From Pseudobdellovibrio sp031428275 (lineage in GTDB: Bacteria; Bdellovibrionota; Bdellovibrionia; Bdellovibrionales; Bdellovibrionaceae), in NCBI GenBank assembly GCA_031428275.1, contig JANPPC010000020.1, positions 1-8,554 on the forward strand: a stretch of DNA of 8,554 nucleotides, in the 5' to 3' direction. Shown piece by piece: positions 5,468 through 8,554 of this stretch; within the stretch, counting starts at the first letter, position 1; every line of letters starts with the position of its first letter. Position numbers and translations under genes: made by a program. The notes beneath the pieces were generated by a model. The model was not told the DNA's origin. It saw nothing but the letters and a program-made list of their open reading frames with translations, and did not search any database.

Positions 5468-6184
5468 CTATTGAGGTGGCCACTTCATGGCTATAGCTAA
5501 ATCTAGTAATTTATTGAGTCGAAGCCCTTGTTTAAAGTCTTCAATAACAGACTCATTAAATTTTGCTGCCGAGAAGTCTTTTAGCGAAATTTTTTTGGTG
5601 ACGATAAAGTTCTTAAGCTTAATCCAATCAAGATCTTTGTGGTCTTCAGAAAATCCGCGGGGAGTTCTTTTTGATACGTTTTCCATCGACCAGCTTCCTT
5701 TGAAGCGTTTTTTAAATTGAGCATCTGAAAAAAGTTTACGAAAAGGTTGGGAATCTTGGCTAATGGCCTCTCGAATTCGCCGAGTTTGTGTTGAAGAGGG
5801 TTGCCAAAGACCCGCAGCCACAATGACGCTATCTTTTTCGCTAGCAAAAATGCCAAAAAATAAATGGGGATTACTTTCAAACCTAGATTTCGAAGGTCGC
5901 GTGGGAATCATCGAAAGCCAGTCTTTGTGCTGCGCTTCGCCGCCAGCAACTTTGAAAGCCGGGCGTTTTAAGCGCGCAAGGCCTTTACTTGGAAAGTGGT
6001 AATCTGGAGCCAATGGTTTTAAGGCTAACTTTATTTGTTCGGCCAGTTCGATGAAGGGTATTTTTACATTTTCTTCGTATTCAGTCGTATTTTTTACCAG
6101 CCAGTCCGGATTTTTTTGGCGCCCAGCTTTTGCTAAAAAATCTAAAGTGCGTTTCGAGAATCGGTGCGATTTTTCTTTTGCCAT
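5468..6184 (-). CDS. DUF2461 / TIGR02453 family protein
   Basis: Encodes 238 residues from the ATG at 6182-6184, with an AAGG just upstream. The pattern fits DUF2461: an N-terminal helix with FLAKAGRQKNPDWLVKN (usually FL..L..NN..W), a second block with RLKRPAFKV and KDWLSMIPTRP (usually R.Y.D.RF...K.PYK.H), the strand HLFFGIFA, and AAGLWQPS, followed by the RRIREAI helix and later LKNFIVTKKIS. The length is typical. It is a soluble protein of unknown function, found in many bacteria and some fungi. Compared with usual members it carries more Lys and Arg in the middle and a slightly degenerate second block. It converges on the alkB-like gene and is not in an operon. Confidence 0.85.
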   Translation of the reverse strand: MAKEKSHRFSKRTLDFLAKAGRQKNPDWLVKNTTEYEENVKIPFIELAEQIKLALKPLAPDYHFPSKGLARLKRPAFKVAGGEAQHKDWLSMIPTRPSKSRFESNPHLFFGIFASEKDSVIVAAGLWQPSSTQTRRIREAISQDSQPFRKLFSDAQFKKRFKGSWSMENVSKRTPRGFSEDHKDLDWIKLKNFIVTKKISLKDFSAAKFNESVIEDFKQGLRLNKLLDLAIAMKWPPQ

Positions 6185-6247
6185 ATGAGCCTTCTTTGCT
6201 TGAGCTGAAGGTTATACCTAAGCTGAGTTGGGATCAAGTTGTTACCG

Positions 6248-6267
6248 AAGCAGATTTAAATCTGCTT
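6248..6267. promoter_or_regulatory. 20-bp perfect palindrome, likely operator
   Basis: AAGCAGATTT is followed immediately by its reverse complement with no spacer, a form typical of a binding site for a dimeric regulator rather than an RNA hairpin. It lies between two divergent genes, about 37 nt upstream of a -10 element for the zinc-ribbon gene, and 64 nt before the DUF2461 start on the other strand. A second AT-only palindrome follows at about 6273-6282. Confidence 0.6.
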
Positions 6268-6303
6268 ACGATAATTTAAATTTAAAAAAATAGACTACTA
6301 AGT

Positions 6304-6309
6304 TATAAA
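6304..6309 (+). promoter_or_regulatory. -10 element of the zinc-ribbon gene
   Basis: TATAAA at 6304-6309 is a good -10. The expected -35 position (around 6281-6286) is only an A/T tract, so an activator or an alternative element may be needed. AAGGG stands eight bases before the ATG at 6331. Confidence 0.4.
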
Positions 6310-6330
6310 TAAGAAATAAGGGTTTCTAGT

Positions 6331-6525
6331 ATGGCTACGTTTTCAAAACAAAACATTGGGCGAACGAAGATCTGCGAAGAATGTCAGGCAGAAATTAAAG
6401 TAGCCTTTCGTGTACGTATATCTAAGCATAAAGATTGGATTTTTGTGTGTGAGGCATGTTGTATTAAAACTAAAAAACTACCCGAATATCAATACGGCGG
6501 CACATGGAAGGGTTTTAAGAAATGA
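6331..6525 (+). CDS. Small conserved zinc-ribbon-like protein
   Basis: Encodes 64 residues. Two knuckles, CEEC (Cys15, Cys18) and CEAC (Cys40, Cys43, with an adjacent Cys44), are 21 residues apart and suit one structural zinc ion. They are surrounded by IGRTKICEEC, DWIFVCEAC and the C-terminal YQYGGTWKG. This layout matches, from memory, a widespread family of uncharacterised 60-70 residue proteins in Proteobacteria with the same Y.YGGTWK ending, so it is a real conserved gene. The role is unknown; a small basic zinc ribbon without catalytic residues suggests a nucleic-acid or protein adaptor. It follows an AAGGG site and its stop is four bases from the end of the converging regulator gene, leaving no room for a terminator. 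Confidence 0.8.
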   Translation: MATFSKQNIGRTKICEECQAEIKVAFRVRISKHKDWIFVCEACCIKTKKLPEYQYGGTWKGFKK

Positions 6526-6529
6526 TTTT

Positions 6530-7087
6530 CTATAAATTAGGCTGTGTTGTCAGACTCGAAAAAGCATTTAAGTTTTCAGAATCGGTAGAAATGCCCGCTT
6601 GAATGATAAATAGACTTAATAAGCCGTGTGCTGATTCGGTCATTTTCTTTATGTTTTGTACTTTTTCAAAATCAATCTTAGCGTTTTCAATATCTGTTTT
6701 ACTTTTTAAAGTGATACGCTCAAGACAAGAGCCGGCCGATGATATCATAATGACTTCGCGCTGGGTTAATACCCGAGTAATCACCGCCATAAGATCGGGA
6801 TTTGCTTTAAAAAACGTTACGCCGTGCTTTCCGGTGCTAACGACTTCAATAACTTCATACTTTAGTAAATCGCGAATGGCCAAGCTGATCAGACCCTTTG
6901 AGACTTTTAAACGGGACATCAGAGTCTGACTATCTAAGGGTTCACTTGAGGTATAAAGGTGAACCCAAATTCGCCCGTGAATTTTTTTAAAACCCCAATA
7001 TTGAATAAAATCGCCGACCAGATTTTCTAGCTCTTTCAACTCTGGCAAGGGTTTGTATTTAATAGAAGAATTTTCACGGGTTTTCAT
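6530..7087 (-). CDS. GbsR/MarR-type winged-helix transcriptional regulator
   Basis: Encodes 185 residues. The signature is WGFKKIHGRIWVHLYTSSEPL (residues about 31-51), then the helix-turn-helix LMSRLKVSKGLISLAIRDL (about 56-74) and a wing with STGKHGVTFF (84-93). This is the GbsR branch of MarR-like repressors, known from glycine-betaine control in Bacillus but used for many other purposes. The C-terminal half is helical and may bind a ligand or dimerise. It is the last gene of the folE operon: its ATG follows the NTF2 gene's TAA directly (TAAATG), so it is probably translated from the same mRNA. The obvious target is the long dyad at 8113-8160 in front of the operon, which would be autoregulation; this is an inference. 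Confidence 0.85.
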   Translation of the reverse strand: MKTRENSSIKYKPLPELKELENLVGDFIQYWGFKKIHGRIWVHLYTSSEPLDSQTLMSRLKVSKGLISLAIRDLLKYEVIEVVSTGKHGVTFFKANPDLMAVITRVLTQREVIMISSAGSCLERITLKSKTDIENAKIDFEKVQNIKKMTESAHGLLSLFIIQAGISTDSENLNAFSSLTTQPNL

Positions 7088-7519
7088 TTAGCCCAGCTTT
7101 TTTTTAATTAATTTAATCAACGAACCCAAGACAGGGATATTTTCGTAAACCATACTGCCTAAATCTAAATAATCACGGTGGTAAATAACTTTATTAGCGT
7201 CAGTGAATTGTATGACCGAAAGTCCTTCGACAGGGAAAGGCTTATTTAAATTGAGACCCTTCGCTTGAAGGTTCATGGTCCACTTGGCAAAATATAAGTC
7301 ATCTTGATGGTTTATTTCGTGAAAATTGAAACTGATGGAAATAACGTTTGCATAAGCATGTGAATAGTATTTTTTTAGCTGCTTCAACCCTTTTACGCTT
7401 CTTACGGGGTCGACAAAATTGACTTTTTCGTCGTAAAAATCGTTTAAAATATCTAAATTATCTTTAGTCAAATTGTTAAAATTTTCGTTGATCAGAGCAG
7501 CTCTTTTTTTATATGTCAT
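7088..7519 (-). CDS. NTF2/SnoaL-like fold protein
   Basis: Encodes 143 residues from the ATG at 7517-7519; the longer upstream frame lies inside folE and is not a credible start. The sequence has an N-terminal helix, a DFYDEKVNFVDPV segment, a KKYYSHAYANV helix, and strand-rich KWTMNLQ and PVEGLSVIQF, typical of the cone-shaped NTF2 fold. The C-terminal block YHRDYLDLGSMVYENIPVLGSLIKLIKKKL matches, from memory, the NTF2-like protein encoded beside photolyase and FAD-amine-oxidase genes in many Proteobacteria. It may be a small-molecule binder or isomerase-like enzyme in a lipid or pigment pathway, but no catalytic residue can be assigned. The start overlaps the folE stop by one base (TAATG), giving translational coupling. 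Confidence 0.85.
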   Translation of the reverse strand: MTYKKRAALINENFNNLTKDNLDILNDFYDEKVNFVDPVRSVKGLKQLKKYYSHAYANVISISFNFHEINHQDDLYFAKWTMNLQAKGLNLNKPFPVEGLSVIQFTDANKVIYHRDYLDLGSMVYENIPVLGSLIKLIKKKLG

Positions 7520-8109
7520 TAGTCGATCGCTTTCCAAAGTCGTTGTGTTTCGTCGGGGGTTAGTTTTTCTAAGTTCACGCTGAATTCGGTCACTGTATTT
7601 GAATTCATCTTTTTTACTCCACGCATCATCATACACATGTGCTGAGCTTCGACTTTAACCACCACCGCGCGGGCATCAATCAGGTTAAAAATAGATTCGG
7701 CCACTTCGCGGGTTAGTCTTTCTTGTACTTGCAGTCTTTTTGAAAAGACGTCTATCACGCGGGCCAGCTTCGACAGGCCTAAAATGTGCTGGTCAGGGTA
7801 GTACGCGATTGAAGCCTTGCCCCAAAACGGAAGCATGTGATGTTCGCAAAGACTAAAGAATTCGATCTCCCGCACAGCCACTAGCCCTGCGTTTTCGGCA
7901 TCGAATATACCTTCGCCAACCACTGCGACTAAATCCCTCTTGTAACCCGAAGTTAGCTCTGCCAGCGCTTTTTCGAAGCGCTCAGGAGTGCGTAATAAAC
8001 CTTCTCGTGAGGGGTCTTCGCCTATATTTTTTAGGATGATTTGAACAAGATCAGCCGTTGAAGCTGCAGAAAAAACATTATTTTCCATGCTGAGTGGTAT
8101 TTGCACCAT
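7519..8109 (-). CDS. folE: GTP cyclohydrolase I (FolE)
   Basis: Encodes 196 residues from the ATG at 8107-8109, with AAAGG five bases upstream; an internal ATG seven codons later has no such site. FolE opens GTP to 7,8-dihydroneopterin triphosphate, the first step of folate and pterin synthesis. Marks of the family are GEDPSREGLLRTPERF (about 30-45), SLCEHHMLPFWGKASIAY (86-103) with zinc ligands Cys88 and His91, LSKLARVIDVFSKRLQVQERLT, and EAQHMCMMMRG with Cys159 as the third zinc ligand. The length and all catalytic residues are intact. The operon setting with an NTF2-like protein, a GbsR-type regulator and a divergent FAD oxidoreductase suggests a dedicated copy, perhaps providing pterin for a photolyase/cryptochrome chromophore, rather than the housekeeping folate gene. 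Confidence 0.95.
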   Translation of the reverse strand: MVQIPLSMENNVFSAASTADLVQIILKNIGEDPSREGLLRTPERFEKALAELTSGYKRDLVAVVGEGIFDAENAGLVAVREIEFFSLCEHHMLPFWGKASIAYYPDQHILGLSKLARVIDVFSKRLQVQERLTREVAESIFNLIDARAVVVKVEAQHMCMMMRGVKKMNSNTVTEFSVNLEKLTPDETQRLWKAID

Positions 8110-8112
8110 ATG

Positions 8113-8160
8113 AACCTTTTGAAAAGTAGTTTAATAGATACTAAACTACTTTTCAAGGTT
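8113..8160. promoter_or_regulatory. Symmetric bidirectional promoter and probable operator
   Basis: Two 15-bp arms, 8119-8133 and 8142-8156, are exact reverse complements with an 8-nt spacer; outer AACC (8113-8116) and GGTT (8157-8160) extend the symmetry across a 2-base bulge. On the + strand it reads TTGAAA (8119-8124), 17 nt, TAAACT (8142-8147). On the minus strand exactly the same pair appears (8156-8151 and 8133-8128). It could therefore start transcription of folE (leader about 12 nt) and of the oxidoreductase (leader about 46 nt) and be bound by a dimeric repressor. Confidence 0.65.
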
Positions 8161-8200
8161 GTTAAAGCTCTATTTTAAATTCTAAGAAAAGGATATTATT

Positions 8201-8458
8201 TTGAATAAAATTGATTCACCCATCGTTGTAATCGGCGCTGGCCTTGCGGGTTTGGCGTGTGCTGTAACTTTTGAGCAAAATGGGATACCTTATTTACTTT
8301 TAGAAAAATCAAATGAAGTTGGCGGTCGAGTTCGAACAAGTAAAACCAAAGATTGTTTTTTAATTGATCACGGGTTTCAGGTTCTGTTGAGCTCGTATCC
8401 TGAACTGAAAAGGTTTCGGTTCTACTCAATCAGAGGGGGAATCGCAGTTTCAAGTTAA
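8201..8458 (+). pseudogene. Truncated FAD/NAD(P)-dependent amine-oxidase-type oxidoreductase
   Basis: The TTG start has AAAAGGA seven bases upstream. Residues 7-45 form a clean Rossmann FAD-binding motif (VVVIGAGLAGLACA, then LLLEK and EVGGRVRT), and the next block DHGFQVLLSSYPELKRF is the typical second motif of the phytoene-desaturase / protoporphyrinogen-oxidase-like superfamily. Full members run to about 400-450 residues, but after about residue 72 the similarity stops and the frame ends at a TAA (8456-8458) after an unrelated tail (FYSIRGGIAVSS). The break near 8411-8416 looks like a deletion or rearrangement, since no other frame downstream resumes the protein within the window. It is divergent from folE across a shared symmetric promoter. 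As it stands it cannot be an active enzyme. Confidence 0.75.
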
Positions 8459-8554
8459 TGAAGTTTTCTAGTTCTATTTATTATTCCATTCCATCCACAA
8501 AGTGCAAGCACTCTTAATCTATAATTATTAAAATTCCTAAATCCAAAAGCACGT
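8459..8554. other. AT-rich sequence after the truncated oxidoreductase
   Basis: No coding frame or recognisable motif. In another frame, bases from about 8418 to 8471 read STQSEGESQFQVNEVF before a TAG, which may be the 3' end of a different gene joined at the break. A short palindrome AGTGCAAGCACT lies at 8501-8512. Confidence 0.3.

Noticed and set aside
5581..5880. Second minus-strand frame inside the DUF2461 gene
   Set aside because: It is an alternative frame within a recognisable family member and has no independent support.
6603..6929. + strand frame of 108 codons across the regulator gene
   Set aside because: It is antisense to a clear GbsR/MarR-type protein and shows no motif.
7520..7636. 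N-terminal extension of the NTF2-like gene inside folE
   Set aside because: The extra 39 residues are folE sequence read in another frame; the ATG at 7517-7519 coupled to the folE stop gives the normal family length.
1..8554. CRISPR array, tRNA, rRNA or complete insertion sequence
   Set aside because: No regularly spaced direct repeats, no tRNA-like or rRNA-like segments and no transposase-like frame were seen on either strand.

Overview
The window looks like part of an AT-rich chromosome of a Bdellovibrio-like predatory or related bacterium (Bdellovibrionota). This is an inference from three things: an outer-membrane beta-barrel of the Myxococcota/Bdellovibrionota type, a small partner protein and TPR-protein tail of the kind found beside it, and a folE / NTF2-like / GbsR / FAD-oxidoreductase neighbourhood. 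Genes are short, closely packed and often overlap, but several reading frames are visibly broken.

Left part (1-1624, + strand): the 3' end of a large TPR-type protein with no usable 5' end, followed by two overlapping genes, a small exported protein and an outer-membrane beta-barrel. This looks like the tail of a gliding-machinery-like (Glt-type) envelope operon. It ends at a striking 59-nt perfect hairpin (28-bp arms, 3-nt loop).

Middle-left (1625-2943): a poorly coding zone. It holds an orphan minus-strand frame, a GC-richer islet with GTTA repeats, a cupredoxin-like copper lipoprotein gene on the minus strand, and the decayed C-terminal end of another gene interrupted by an in-frame TGA.

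Centre (2944-6184): a small membrane protein; dsbB and a membrane-anchored dsbA-like gene overlapping in an oxidative-folding operon; a DUF427 gene divergent from an AlkB-family dioxygenase with a hairpin in its leader; and a DUF2461 gene convergent with alkB.

Right part (6248-8554): a tiny zinc-ribbon protein behind a 20-bp perfect palindrome, then a minus-strand operon of GTP cyclohydrolase I (folE), an NTF2/SnoaL-like protein and a GbsR/MarR-type regulator with touching or overlapping ends. The operon is divergent from an FAD/NAD(P) amine-oxidase-type oxidoreductase. Between them lies a near-perfect dyad that reads as the same promoter (TTGAAA-N17-TAAACT) on both strands, a natural candidate for the operator of the GbsR-type regulator. 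The oxidoreductase is cut off after about 72 codons. From memory of related genomes, this gene set sits near photolyase/cryptochrome genes, where FolE would supply the pterin; no photolyase lies inside this window.

No RNA genes, CRISPR array or complete mobile element were seen. The most notable features are the symmetric bidirectional promoter/operator, the long perfect hairpin, and the concentration of broken genes.
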